In this document: positions 33,797-42,926 of the stretch, one piece after another
Numbering within the stretch: position 1 is the first letter of the stretch
Layout: each line of letters opens with the position of its first letter
Assembly (NCBI GenBank): GCA_040766985.1
Contig: JAXGPL010000009.1
Coordinates: forward strand, 57,238-121,237
Reading direction: 5' to 3'
Length of the DNA: 64,000 bases
Origin: JAXGPL01 sp040766985
GTDB lineage: Bacteria > Bacillota > Sulfobacillia > JAUYEG01
The notes under the pieces: model-generated
Seen by the model: the letters and a program-made list of their open reading frames with translations, nothing else
Told to the model about the DNA's origin: nothing
Databases searched by the model: none
Program-made: the position numbers and the translations under genes

Positions 33797-34270
33797 TTAA
33801 CGCTCGCCCCAGCGGTATTTGGGGTTCCGGCGCAGCGTTTCAAGGCCGCAACCAAGGCACAGGCCGTTGTGGCAGGAGATCACGTCACCACAGTCGGGGC
33901 AGCGCCATTTGGCCTCTTCGGTTTCCAGAAACCGCGCCATGCCGAGCTCTCTGATTTGCGTCAGGTTTTCAATCATGCTCATGTGGTACTTGGTGCGGTA
34001 GCGCTTGTCCAGGTCTTTGAGCCGCCGACAGGGGAAATCGTCGCACTCATAGCAGAAGCGGACAAGCCCCTTGCCCACGACCTCGCACCGGTTCGCCATG
34101 TGGGTGCAGTGCTCACCGCGTGGTATGCAGCCGGGGCAGTATTTGCGGCGGAAGCCTTTACGCTGGAGGTCATTCTTCATAGCGAGATAGCTGAAGCATA
34201 CACTGCAGTTCATACCGCAGGGAGCTATTAGTTCCTCGCGCACTCTGGTCACGCCCCATCCAGTCGGCAT
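33797..34270 (-). CDS. DUF3795-like cysteine-rich protein
   Basis: 157 residues from ATG 34270 (a GTG at 34252 is also possible). The N-terminal IAPCGMNCSVCFSYLA and the CPGC, CYECDDFPCRRL and C-terminal CPDCGD...CLGCG motifs match DUF3795 proteins with an extra C-terminal zinc ribbon. These are presumed metal-binding proteins of unknown activity. More than a dozen cysteines suggest two or three zinc sites. It lies between the DUF456 gene and the surface-acylation operon, on the same strand. Confidence 0.75.
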   Translation of the reverse strand: MPTGWGVTRVREELIAPCGMNCSVCFSYLAMKNDLQRKGFRRKYCPGCIPRGEHCTHMANRCEVVGKGLVRFCYECDDFPCRRLKDLDKRYRTKYHMSMIENLTQIRELGMARFLETEEAKWRCPDCGDVISCHNGLCLGCGLETLRRNPKYRWGER

Positions 34271-34340
34271 TGTTGCATTGTAGCGCGCAATAGGTGTCAC
34301 GTCTGCTTGGCCGCCGTGACGGTGGCCGCCGTGAGGGCTT

Positions 34341-35390
34341 CTACTCCCTAACCTCGACCTTGAGGTAATCCGGGTACTCCTTCGGCCCCCCTTTGTACCT
34401 CAGTAGGCATCGCTCGCCGTCGCGGCTGAGTTCCTCGAATCCCATCAGCTTATAGGTGATGTACATAATGCGATTGCGTCCGGTTTCGATGAAATCGGCC
34501 AGAAGCTCCACCCCGTCGCTATGGGCGGCGCGCGAAAGATGGATTAACATAGCCGAACCGATGCCACGGGTCATAACGCGACAGGACATCAAGAGCAGCT
34601 TGATCGTCAGTGCAGTAGTGGACTTCTCCGCCAGAGCCAGGCCGATCTTGCCGTAGCTGCCGAACCTGTCCGTCAACTCAGCGATGAAAAAGAGGTGCCT
34701 GGGCGAATGGATCAATGCGCGAAGTTCCTCGTAGCCATACGTGATCCCGGTGGAGTTGAGCTGGTTGGTCCGCAGCGTCAGCTCCTCGACCCGCTCCAAG
34801 TCGCCTTCCGCGACCCCGGAAAGGGTCAGGCGCATGTCAAGCGTCTGGAGAAAGGCGTCGGCATTGTCGCCGAAGCGCTGCTCCTCCTCCTGCCGCCGGA
34901 AATCCTCCACGTACATGCGACGGCGCAGCCTGGAGTCTTCACTGACGATGCTCGGCGTGAATTCCGGAAGCGCCGTAAGCCCAAGGTAATCGGCAGCATT
35001 GTAGACGCGGACCTGCGGGTGGTGAAAACGGACTTCCTCGCGCTCAAACGGTTGGTCGTCGATGAAGGCGAATGCATCCAGCCCGAGGTTTAGAAGCCTG
35101 GCAATCTCCGCGACGGAGTCCGATTTGCTGTACCAGCCAATCTGCGGTACCAGGAAGTATTCCTCCAGCCCGAAGCGCCGGAGCGCCGCGAGCGCATCGG
35201 CAGGCTCGTTCTTGCTGGCTATCGACAGGAGGATGCCGCGGCGGTCAAGCTCCTGGATGACCTCGGTCACGCCCTCGCGCAGGGTAACCTCCTTGTTTTC
35301 CAGGAGGATTCCGTCCCATAGAGTGTTGTCCAGATCCCACACCAGGCACTTGATCGTCTTTGGTTTGGCCTTGGCCTTTGGTTCAGCCAC
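34341..35390 (-). CDS. FkbH-like HAD-IIIC enzyme (glyceryl-ACP synthase type)
   Basis: 349 residues from GTG 35390 (GGGGGGAGC upstream). The HAD nucleophile motif is VWDLDNTLWDGIL near residue 18, motif II is in LLSIASKNEP, and motif III/IV is AFIDDQPFEREEV. The second half is a GNAT-like domain (LTLRTNQLNSTGITYGYEEL, GSYGKIGLALAEK, RGIGSAMLIHLSRAAH). FkbH-type enzymes dephosphorylate 1,3-bisphosphoglycerate and load the glyceryl unit onto an acyl carrier protein. The gene starts inside the end of the ACP gene, so ACP is the natural partner here. Confidence 0.85.
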   Translation of the reverse strand: MAEPKAKAKPKTIKCLVWDLDNTLWDGILLENKEVTLREGVTEVIQELDRRGILLSIASKNEPADALAALRRFGLEEYFLVPQIGWYSKSDSVAEIARLLNLGLDAFAFIDDQPFEREEVRFHHPQVRVYNAADYLGLTALPEFTPSIVSEDSRLRRRMYVEDFRRQEEEQRFGDNADAFLQTLDMRLTLSGVAEGDLERVEELTLRTNQLNSTGITYGYEELRALIHSPRHLFFIAELTDRFGSYGKIGLALAEKSTTALTIKLLLMSCRVMTRGIGSAMLIHLSRAAHSDGVELLADFIETGRNRIMYITYKLMGFEELSRDGERCLLRYKGGPKEYPDYLKVEVRE

Positions 35391-35667
35391 GGTGCTCCCC
35401 CCTAGCCCTGTTGACCACGCCCGCGATAGACGAGATGGTTCGGAAGTTCTCCTCAGTGATCTCGGCGTTGGCAATCCGTATGCCGAACGTCTTTTCCAGG
35501 TGGACCACCATTTCGAGAGCAAAGAGCGAATTGATGTAACCGCCCCTGAAGAGGTCCGTGTCGTACCCGAGCCCCGCAGCCCTTCCCTTGTTCCTAAAGA
35601 ACTCCAGGATCCTCTCCCGTTCGTCAGGGGGAGGTGGCCCTTGTTCCCTGTCGATCCGATTCGTCAT
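35383..35667 (-). CDS. Acyl carrier protein of the surface-acylation locus
   Basis: 94 residues. The carrier motif reads YINSLFALEMVVHLEKTFGI, with the phosphopantetheine serine near residue 47. The usual D before S is N here, as in some DltC-like and FkbH-linked carriers. The proline-rich start is a flexible lead. It overlaps the FkbH-like gene by eight bases and follows the SGNH/NodB gene after one base, so all are one operon. A PPTase gene is encoded nearby. Confidence 0.85.
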   Translation of the reverse strand: MTNRIDREQGPPPPDERERILEFFRNKGRAAGLGYDTDLFRGGYINSLFALEMVVHLEKTFGIRIANAEITEENFRTISSIAGVVNRARGEHRG

Positions 35668-35668
35668 C

Positions 35669-37501
35669 CTAACGCAGCCCCTCCACGTACGCGACTAGTT
35701 GCTCGGGAGTGAGGTCGTTGCCGACCGTGTTGCGTCTAAGGCACAGCAGGCTCTGCGGCAGGCCCTTGACCACGGTGTTCACGCCCTCTTCGACTGTGAG
35801 CGAGATCTTGATGCCCATCTCCCAGAGCAAGACCTCCGCCAGTTCCGTGTGGATCCCGAACGGATAGGCGTAGGCCGTGACCGTGGTGCCGAGCGTGCCT
35901 TCGATCTCCTCCCGGGAGGCTCCGAAGTCGGAACGGAACGCCGCGACGTAGTCGGCCTCGCTCTCATCCTGCATCCTGAGCACACCCCGCCGGAAGTGGT
36001 CGGCGTCAAGCCGGGGCGAGTGGTGCATGTCATAACTATGGCTCTGGATGTCCAACACCCCGGCCTCGATCCACGGTCTGGCCTCTTCCAGCGAGAAGTG
36101 CGGGATTATTTCCTCGTCTTTGTCCTTGTACGTGTCCTTGCCGATCGACACCCCGATGACACTAACCGTGGCACACATGCCATACTCGGCCAGGATCGGT
36201 GCCGCAACCTCAAGGTTGCTCCGGTAGCCGTCGTCAAAGGTAATTACAAGCGGCTTCGTCGGCAGAGGCGTCCCGCGCTCCACGAAGTCAACCAATGCGG
36301 ATAGCGGGACGGTTTTGAAGCCCGCTTCGCTAAGGGCCTTGATTTGGGCACGGAAGGTCTGCTCCGTGACCGTGCTCTCGCCCGGCTGATCGCTGATATG
36401 GTGATAGAGCAGGATCGGCACCTGCCGGTCGTGCCCAAGGTCTTCTGGAGGAGCGCTCAAGTACCCTTTTAGCCTGGCTTCGACGTTATCTGCAGTGACC
36501 TTGACGCCGAAGTCCCCTGGTACGTAGACGCCCTCGTCGCCGAACATCCTTGCCAAAGCCATAGCCCCGACGGCGTTGCGGTGATGGTACATGTCGTAGA
36601 AGTATCGCGGTTCGTAGGCCACGCTGTGATAGCCTGTGAAGTCCCAGAAGTCAGTTACCGCAGCCAGCCTGCGGAAAAAGGCCATGAGTTCGCCCTTGGG
36701 AAACAGGTCTAGCTCCTGAGCAGACATCGGTGAGATGATCAGGGTAAAAGTCGCTCCGGCCGCCTCGCTGCACTGCTTGATAACCGCGATGGCCTCCAGG
36801 CAATCGTCGATATGTGGGAGCGATTCGTACGGACCGAATCCCCGCCCGAACTCCGGGTACTTGGCCATGTACTCCTCAAGGGAACCGACCGGCTCCGTGT
36901 CGCGGAGGGATTTGTCGTAGACGCCGGTCTCCGGCTGGAAGACCCTGTTGGCGTCAACCAGATAGGATCTGGAGAGCAGGCCTCTCAGTTTCTCTACGCT
37001 GTAGCTGGGATTCGATAGAAGATACCGTGTATAGAAACGGACGAGGTTGGAGCCGTCGACTTTAGCGTGCAGGTTTCCCTTGACGGGATCGTCCACGTAG
37101 CCAAACCTGGCCAACTCCTCGAGCCCCATGTTGAGCACAATGTGGTCGGCCTTGTATCGTGACAGGACATACCTGGCCGTCATGCAGGCGTCGTAGAGGT
37201 CGCCGCCATACATCGTCAGATTGTAGAAGCTGGCCCCGCCGAAATAGCGGTTGAGCAACTCCGTTGGGTAGGAACTGGTCTTGGAGCAGCCGATGATGTA
37301 GGAATCGTAGTTGTCATGGTACCGGTCAAGGTAGCCGATCTTGGCCGTCCGGGGGTTCTGGGTCATGTCGTACGCCCACCATTCGACGAGCTTGTCCCCA
37401 AAGACTCCAAACGGGTCGACCAACGCGTTGAAGCCGGCGAATATCCCTGCGAAAAGAATGGAGCTGGCCAGAAAGACCAACAGCCACTTGTTGAGCGGCA
37501 T
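35669..37501 (-). CDS. DltD/SGNH-like membrane protein fused to a NodB polysaccharide deacetylase
   Basis: 610 residues. One N-terminal membrane helix (WLLVFLASSILFAGIFAGF) is followed by a DltD/AlgX-like SGNH module with YIIGCSKTSSYPTELLNRYF near residue 70 and a late FYDMYHHRNAVGAMAL block that could hold the His. The C-terminal half is a NodB domain: VPILLYHHISDQPG, LVITFDDGYRSN with the metal aspartates, IQSHSYDMHH, and AYAYPFG. Both parts should face outside. A fusion of an acyl-transfer partner with a deacetylase is unusual. It suggests removal of N-acetyl groups coupled to O- or N-acylation of a surface glycan. Confidence 0.8.
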   Translation of the reverse strand: MPLNKWLLVFLASSILFAGIFAGFNALVDPFGVFGDKLVEWWAYDMTQNPRTAKIGYLDRYHDNYDSYIIGCSKTSSYPTELLNRYFGGASFYNLTMYGGDLYDACMTARYVLSRYKADHIVLNMGLEELARFGYVDDPVKGNLHAKVDGSNLVRFYTRYLLSNPSYSVEKLRGLLSRSYLVDANRVFQPETGVYDKSLRDTEPVGSLEEYMAKYPEFGRGFGPYESLPHIDDCLEAIAVIKQCSEAAGATFTLIISPMSAQELDLFPKGELMAFFRRLAAVTDFWDFTGYHSVAYEPRYFYDMYHHRNAVGAMALARMFGDEGVYVPGDFGVKVTADNVEARLKGYLSAPPEDLGHDRQVPILLYHHISDQPGESTVTEQTFRAQIKALSEAGFKTVPLSALVDFVERGTPLPTKPLVITFDDGYRSNLEVAAPILAEYGMCATVSVIGVSIGKDTYKDKDEEIIPHFSLEEARPWIEAGVLDIQSHSYDMHHSPRLDADHFRRGVLRMQDESEADYVAAFRSDFGASREEIEGTLGTTVTAYAYPFGIHTELAEVLLWEMGIKISLTVEEGVNTVVKGLPQSLLCLRRNTVGNDLTPEQLVAYVEGLR

Positions 37502-37515
37502 TCCGGCCACCTCCC

Positions 37516-38937
37516 CTAAAACTCCATGTAGAGGAAATTCGAGACGGTCCCCATCAAGAACAGCGAGGCGACCAGCGCAGCCCCGGCCAGCGCCGCATGG
37601 TACCACCTGGGGGCGAACCGCTCGGAGATATCCCTGGTGCTTGGCGCAAAGAAGCAAATGCCCGCGCCTGCCAACAGCAGGGCAACCGCCGGCCCGTTGG
37701 CCCGGACATAGGCCAGTCCCTGGGCGAAGAACGCGGAGGTTTCCGTGAACAGGGGCCGGATATCGAGGATTGTCTTATACACGGAAACCGCTTGCGACAC
37801 CGAACTGCTGTCGAAGAGCACGCGCGTGAGGACCATCAGGGTGAAAGTCGTCGCCCAGCCCCAAAAAGCAGGCAGGCGCTTGCCCTTGAGGTTCATGATG
37901 TTCGCCACGCAGACCAGCACCCCGTTGGCGGCTCCCCAGAGGACAAAGTGCCAACCCGCACCGTGCCAGAGCCCGGAGACAAGAAAGGTGGCCATGATGG
38001 CCAGTACCATCTTGCCGATCCGGTCGCCGAAGCGAAAGATGCTCCGGAAGATGTGCTCGTAGAAGAAATTCGACACCGTGATGTTCCAACGCCGCCAGAA
38101 GTCGGCGAAATCGACCGCCTTGTATGGGGAGTCAAAGTTGTGGGGCAGCTTGATGTTGAATAAGAGGGCCAGCCCCAGCGCCATGTCGATGTAGCCCGAG
38201 AAGTCAAAGTAATAGGCGAAGGTGTAGGCGAGGACACCGCCCCACGCCGCAAAGAAACCTCCGGCGGCCCCGCCGTAGAACGCCCGCGCATGGGCGATCA
38301 ACGGGTCGGCCAGGATGATCTTTTGAGCGCAGCCAAGGGAGAACAGCACAATGCCCAGGGCGATGTTCCTGCCGTCGATGCCTGCGCGGGCGCCCGGCCG
38401 CGGCAGTTGAGGAACGACGTCGCCGTGGCGCGAGATCGGGCCGACGATCAAATGCGGGAAGAACGTGACAAAGGCGCAAAAATCGAGCAAAGGGCCCGGC
38501 TCGGTCCGGCCCCGGTAGGTGTCGACCACGCACGTGATGATGATGAAGGTAAAGAAGGAGATCCCGAGCGGGAGCCCTGTGTTTTGATGCGGGATCGCCA
38601 GCCCGAGCAAGTGATTCAGGTTGTCGATGAAGAAGTTGGCGTACTTGAAGTACAGTAAGAACCCCAGGTTCTCAACGATGGCCCCCGCGAGAACGAGCTT
38701 GGCCGTTGCGGTGTCCTTTGGGTATCGGCTGAACAGGCGGACCGCGCCGTAGTTGAGGAGCACGGTGAAGACCAACAGGGGCAAAAAGCGCGCGCTGCCC
38801 TGTGCGTAGAAACACAGCGATGCCGCCACCAGCCAGACCTTTGCCGCAGCCGCGCCGAGATACCTGGCGGCCAGCCAATAGCCGGCCAGAGCCAGGGGGA
38901 AGAAGACGAAGATGAATGCGTAGGAAGAAAAGACCAC
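37516..38937 (-). CDS. MBOAT-family membrane O-acyltransferase (AlgI/DltB type)
   Basis: 473 residues with about 11 membrane helices from GTG 38937 (GGAGG five bases upstream). Family blocks are GISFFTFIIITCVVDTYRG, FVTFFPHLIVGPI, FDFSGYIDMALGLALLF, FWRRWNITVSNFF and the catalytic-histidine motif GLWHGAGWHFVLWG. These enzymes move an acyl group from a cytoplasmic thioester carrier across the membrane to a surface polymer. It is the first gene of the locus and is followed at 14 bases by the SGNH/NodB gene. Confidence 0.92.
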   Translation of the reverse strand: MVFSSYAFIFVFFPLALAGYWLAARYLGAAAAKVWLVAASLCFYAQGSARFLPLLVFTVLLNYGAVRLFSRYPKDTATAKLVLAGAIVENLGFLLYFKYANFFIDNLNHLLGLAIPHQNTGLPLGISFFTFIIITCVVDTYRGRTEPGPLLDFCAFVTFFPHLIVGPISRHGDVVPQLPRPGARAGIDGRNIALGIVLFSLGCAQKIILADPLIAHARAFYGGAAGGFFAAWGGVLAYTFAYYFDFSGYIDMALGLALLFNIKLPHNFDSPYKAVDFADFWRRWNITVSNFFYEHIFRSIFRFGDRIGKMVLAIMATFLVSGLWHGAGWHFVLWGAANGVLVCVANIMNLKGKRLPAFWGWATTFTLMVLTRVLFDSSSVSQAVSVYKTILDIRPLFTETSAFFAQGLAYVRANGPAVALLLAGAGICFFAPSTRDISERFAPRWYHAALAGAALVASLFLMGTVSNFLYMEF

Positions 38938-39070
38938 TGCATCCTCCGGCGACCGACGTCGCAATACAGTATAGCACTAGTAGACATAAGTCGCCAAGCT
39001 GGCCTTTTGCGCCCATGCGGCACTGCGGACCGCGGTGGGACGGGCTGCGCGCAAAGGTGTGCCGGCCGAC

Positions 39071-39893
39071 GTGACCGTCAAGGCCGTGCTCTTAGCTATG
39101 GAGCTGGCCGCGCCGGGCCCTTCGTTTACTGATGCGGTCTTTGAGGCGGCTCTGGCGTGCGTTGGCGAGGGCGAGGCCACCCGGATCCTATCGTACGGCC
39201 GTCGCCGCGACCGGGAAAGGTCACTGGCCGGCGCCCTCCTGTCGCGGCGGCGCTGGCCGACGCGCTGACGCAGGAGGACCAGGGCAATGGCTGTACCCCG
39301 GCCCCGTGGGAATTCTGCATCCTCCGCGGGCCGACGGGCCGCGTCCCTCGCCTGGGGGCCGGCAAGGCACCCCGCGCCGATTTCAACCTGTCCCATGCCG
39401 GAGCGTGGGTCGGTGTCTCGCGGCGCGGAGAATCCCGGGTCGGGGTGGATGTCGAGGGGTCCGCCCTGTCGAGCCTGCACTGCTTCGGCGTTGCCTTATG
39501 CCGGATGAGTATGAGCGGGTGATCGCCCTTCCGCCCCGAGAGCGGTTGGCGGAGTTCTTTCAGGCCTGGACGGCCAAGGAAGCCCGGCTCAAGGGTACCG
39601 GCGTGGGGCTTGCGACACCTCTGGATTCGGTCCCCGCCGCTCCGCCCGACGGCTGGAGCCTGGCCCATCTCTGGCTGGATCAAAACCACCTCGTCGCGAT
39701 GTGCGCTGAGCAGCCGGCTGTGCCGCCGCGGCGGGCCGGACGTCGTGACGATGGCTATGCTCCTTCAACGCCTGCCGGCGTTGCGTGGCGCCCTAGACCC
39801 TGGTCCGCGGTTTGCGTTTGCGCAAGTAGAGCCGCAGGTGGAGAAGGGCGCCGATTCCTGCGGCCGGCACGAGAAGCACCGCGGCCGCGGTGA
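39071..39893 (+). pseudogene. Sfp-type 4'-phosphopantetheinyl transferase with frameshifts
   Basis: Three frames give the family in order: ATRILSYGRRRDRERSLAGALL (first, to about 39255), FNLSHAGAWVGVSRRG...VGVDVEG (second, about 39380-39460), and ERLAEFFQAWTAKEARLKGTG (third, about 39540-39605). The SH, VDVE and WTAKEA motifs hold the CoA-binding and magnesium residues. Joining them needs two indels. A PPTase is needed to prime the ACP encoded divergently beside it, so function is expected if the shifts are errors. The start (GTG 39071) and the end are approximate, and the third frame runs into the convergent gene. Confidence 0.75.
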
Positions 39894-41020
39894 GCGGTGC
39901 GCGCTTCAACAGCGGCGGCCTCGGGTCGGGCGAATCCCCCGGTTCCACCGGCGGCAATTCGGGCTCTTCCGCCGGGGGGGTCCCAGCGGGCGGGTCAGCA
40001 GGCGGCGCGGCGCTTCCGACCTTGATGTAGTCCGGTTTGACCTCGCTATTGCTTCCCGCCTCGTTGGCTACGGTGAGGCGTACTGTGTAGGTGCCTGGCC
40101 CGTCATAGGTGTGGGACGGATTCCGGGCGGCACTGTCGGGAGTGCCGTCGCCATCGAAGTCCCACTGCCATGAGGTCGGCCCGCTGGACGACCGGTCCTC
40201 GAACTTCACGGTCAGAGGCGCGCTGCCCGACGTGACATCGGCGGCGAATCCCGCCACCGGCGCCTCGGGGGCGTCAGGCGCGGGCTCCGCGCTGCAGATA
40301 ACCAACTCCGCAACGCACTGGATCGAGAGCCCGGTCGTTGTCGGATACTTCTCCCCGCCGTTGTGGAAGTAGTACCAGTACTCCTCCTCAGCCGCCTCGT
40401 GCCAATCCCAGTTGCCAAAAGATGTGCCTCTGCCACGGGTTGGCCGAGTGTCCGCAAACCAGATCAGGCATCCCCTCGCCAAACCCGCTGTCCGGCATCT
40501 GCCCGTCCTTGCACCAGCAGATCACCATCGGGCCCTCACGTTCCGAGTACTCATAGACGTTCTTGTAAGCAAAGTCCTGCTGAGGCCGTCACTCGCCTTG
40601 ACCCTCAGTTTGTCGCCCTCTGCCATGCCCCCAACCAGTTCAGAGGTCCCTGACATTGGTGCCCTTGAGGGCTCCCATGTCCTTGACATTGGTGTCTTCG
40701 GCAGGATCCAGCGCAGCGCCTGCTCGATTGTTTCGTCCGGGCCGTTGGCAAACACCGGGCCCTGGTGGTAGTAGTGCGTAACTCCATCTCCGAGGACCGG
40801 CATGTTGCGCGGGTCCATCAGCCAGCGGTAGTCCACTGTCTTTTCCGCCAGCACCGTCTCCCCGTCGGATGCCAGCTTCTTGATAGTCAAGGCTTTGAGT
40901 TGGGAGGCGGCAGCTTGGCGGTCGGTGGAAAGATGACACCCAGCACCATCGACAAGACGAGGGGCCCCGCAGCAGGAACGCCACAGGTTCCCGCCGGCTG
41001 ATCCGGCGCTGACGCAGAGC
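39793..41020 (-). pseudogene. Exported molybdopterin-fold-like protein with PKD domain, frameshifted
   Basis: Several frames add up to one exported protein similar to that at 44611-45474. They are a degraded signal region near 41010, then DGETVLAEKTVDYRWL and HYYHQGPVFANGPDET, then LVGGMAEGDKLRVKASDG, then EEYWYYFHNGGEKYPTTTGLSI. The last frame continues intact with a PKD domain (PLTVKFEDRSSSGPTSWQWDFDGDG... TYTVRLTVANEAG), a Pro-rich linker and a C-terminal membrane anchor (LTAAAVLLVPAAGIGALL). At least three indels are required. It ends the wtp operon. Confidence 0.7.
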
Positions 41021-41048
41021 CTCTCCCTCCTTCCTTCTCCTGGGTTGC

Positions 41049-42103
41049 CTAGCTTCTGAACAACGACACCGATGCCGGCGGGATAGTCAGGTAAACCTGC
41101 TGTCCCACCTCAAGGGCCAGGCGCTCGCAGGTGTGGCGGGTGATCAGGCAGGTGAAGGCCGGCAGCAGTCGACCACGACATCGACGATCGAGCCCTTGTT
41201 GACGATGCGCGTGATCGAGCCCGGGGGAAGACGTTGGCGGCCGCCGCATCTTCGGGCCCGGACCTGGAAACGGATATTCTCCGGCCGGATCGCGGCAAGA
41301 CAATCGCCGGCGATACCGGTTTCGGTGATCAGCCTTATCCCCCCGGTCGTAAAGACCGCCGTCCCACTGTCGTCCACCTCCGCAACTCCGGGGAAAACAT
41401 TGACGGACATGGTGAACCGGGCCACAAACTCGGAACCGGGCCGGCGGAATACCTCGTCGGGAGTGCCCACTTGCTTTATCGACCCGGCGCAGATGACTGC
41501 GATACGGGTGCCCATCGCCACTGCTTCCTCGAAGTCATGGGTGACATGGATGATTGTGGTGCCCAGCTCGCCGTGGAGTTGCATGATTTCCTCTCTGACC
41601 TTCTCGCGAGCCTGCGGGTCAAGCGCACCGAGAGGCTCGTCGAGGAGCAGAACCGATGGGTTGGTCACCAAGGCGCGGGCCAGGGCCACCTTCTGCTTCT
41701 CGCCCCCGCTCAGGTGCTGGGGCCTTCTCGCGAGAAGCCCGCCAATGCCGAACAAGTGCGCGACGCGGTCGAGCTCGCTACTGATTTCCGCTGCCGGCCT
41801 GCGCCGGACCTTCAGTCCGAAAGCGATGTTCTCCGCTACCGTGAGGTGGGGGAACAACGCGCAATCCTGATAGACCATGCCGATGTTGCGCCTCTCCGAC
41901 TCCAGCGAAGTCACGTCCCGGCCATCGATCCAGATCCGACCCGAGGTCGCCTTGCGCAGTCCCGAGATGGTTTCCAGGAGCAAGGTCTTGCCGGAAGCGT
42001 ACGGTCCGACCAGGACGAAGTACTCACGGTCAAGGATGTCCAGGGTGATGTCCTGCAAAGAAAAACCGGGCATCTGCAGGCAGAGACGCTCAAGCTTGAT
42101 CAT
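41049..42103 (-). pseudogene. wtpC: Tungstate/molybdate ABC transporter ATPase, frameshift in the C-terminal domain
   Basis: Walker A is GPYASGKT (residues 33-40), the Q-loop is GMVYQDCALFPHLTVAENIAFGL, the signature is LSGGEKQKVALARAL, and Walker B is LLLDEPLGALD. A C-terminal oxyanion-type regulatory domain follows (PENIRFQ, then SITRIVNKGSIVDVVVDC). The frame closes at 41144, but the next frame continues the TOBE domain (AFTCLITRHTCERLALEV) to 41049, so one base is in excess or missing near 41160. Only the last 30 residues are affected. Its start overlaps the permease gene by four bases. Confidence 0.88.
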
Positions 42104-42918
42104 GGTCGCGTCCTCCGCAACAGGGCCTGCACCCCGATGAAGACGACCGCGCTGATGGTAATCATGATCGCCGCGACTGAGACCGCCGGCGCCAATCCGT
42201 AGGTTTCAAACCGCTCGTAGATCAGGACGGGGGCGATGGTCGGGTGGTAGGTCAGGATGATGACCGCTCCGAACTCGCTCATCGCCCGGGCCCACATCAT
42301 CAGGCTGCCGGCGAGGATGCTCCGCCAGGCCAGTGGGAACGTCACCCGGGTGAAGGCTTGCCAGGGCGAGGCCCCCAAGGTGCGCGCGACCTGCTCAAGC
42401 CTCACATCAACCTTCCTGAAGCTCTGCTTGGCGGAACTGATCAGGATCGGAACGCTGACGAAGAGCATGGCGATGACGATTCCGGCCACGGTATCCACGA
42501 ACTCGACCCCGATCGCCTTGAATCCCTTTCCCACGAGAAAGTTGCTGCCGAAGATGAACAGTAATGCGATGCCCGCGGCGGAATGGGGGACCACGACGGG
42601 CAGGTCGAGCAGCCCCTCGATGATGCTCTTGCCGGGAAACTGATAGCGGGCGAAGATGTAGGCCAGCGGCACTCCCAGGACGAACCCGATCCCCACGGCG
42701 ATCAACGCGGCGTAGATGGTCAGCCAGATCGAACGGATCGTGTCGGAGTCGGCCAGGGTCTGCCACAAGGCTTGCTTGTCGGAGAGAAAGACCAGCTTAA
42801 GCAATGGTAGGAGGATGAACAGCACGAGAACGACGCCGAGGACGGCAAAGGCCCCGGCAAAGGTGGCGCGGCGGACACCTGTTGCCCGTATCTTTTCCTT
42901 TCGTTCGTTTGGCTGCAT
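42100..42918 (-). CDS. wtpB: Tungstate/molybdate ABC transporter permease
   Basis: 272 residues from ATG 42918 with six membrane helices. The cytoplasmic coupling loop is LEQVARTLGASPWQAFTRVTFPLAWRSIL (EAA-type loop), and FGSNFLVGKGF and SEFGAVIIL are typical of WtpB/ModB permeases. It couples with the ATPase (overlap of four bases) and follows the binding-protein gene by eight bases. Confidence 0.88.
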   Translation of the reverse strand: MQPNERKEKIRATGVRRATFAGAFAVLGVVLVLFILLPLLKLVFLSDKQALWQTLADSDTIRSIWLTIYAALIAVGIGFVLGVPLAYIFARYQFPGKSIIEGLLDLPVVVPHSAAGIALLFIFGSNFLVGKGFKAIGVEFVDTVAGIVIAMLFVSVPILISSAKQSFRKVDVRLEQVARTLGASPWQAFTRVTFPLAWRSILAGSLMMWARAMSEFGAVIILTYHPTIAPVLIYERFETYGLAPAVSVAAIMITISAVVFIGVQALLRRTRP

Positions 42919-42926
42919 TCGCTTTC

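Noticed and set aside
33161..34231. 356-codon plus-strand frame over DUF456 and DUF3795 genes
   Set aside because: The antisense genes have recognisable families. The plus frame lacks a ribosome site and reads as Asp/Gln/His-rich shadow.
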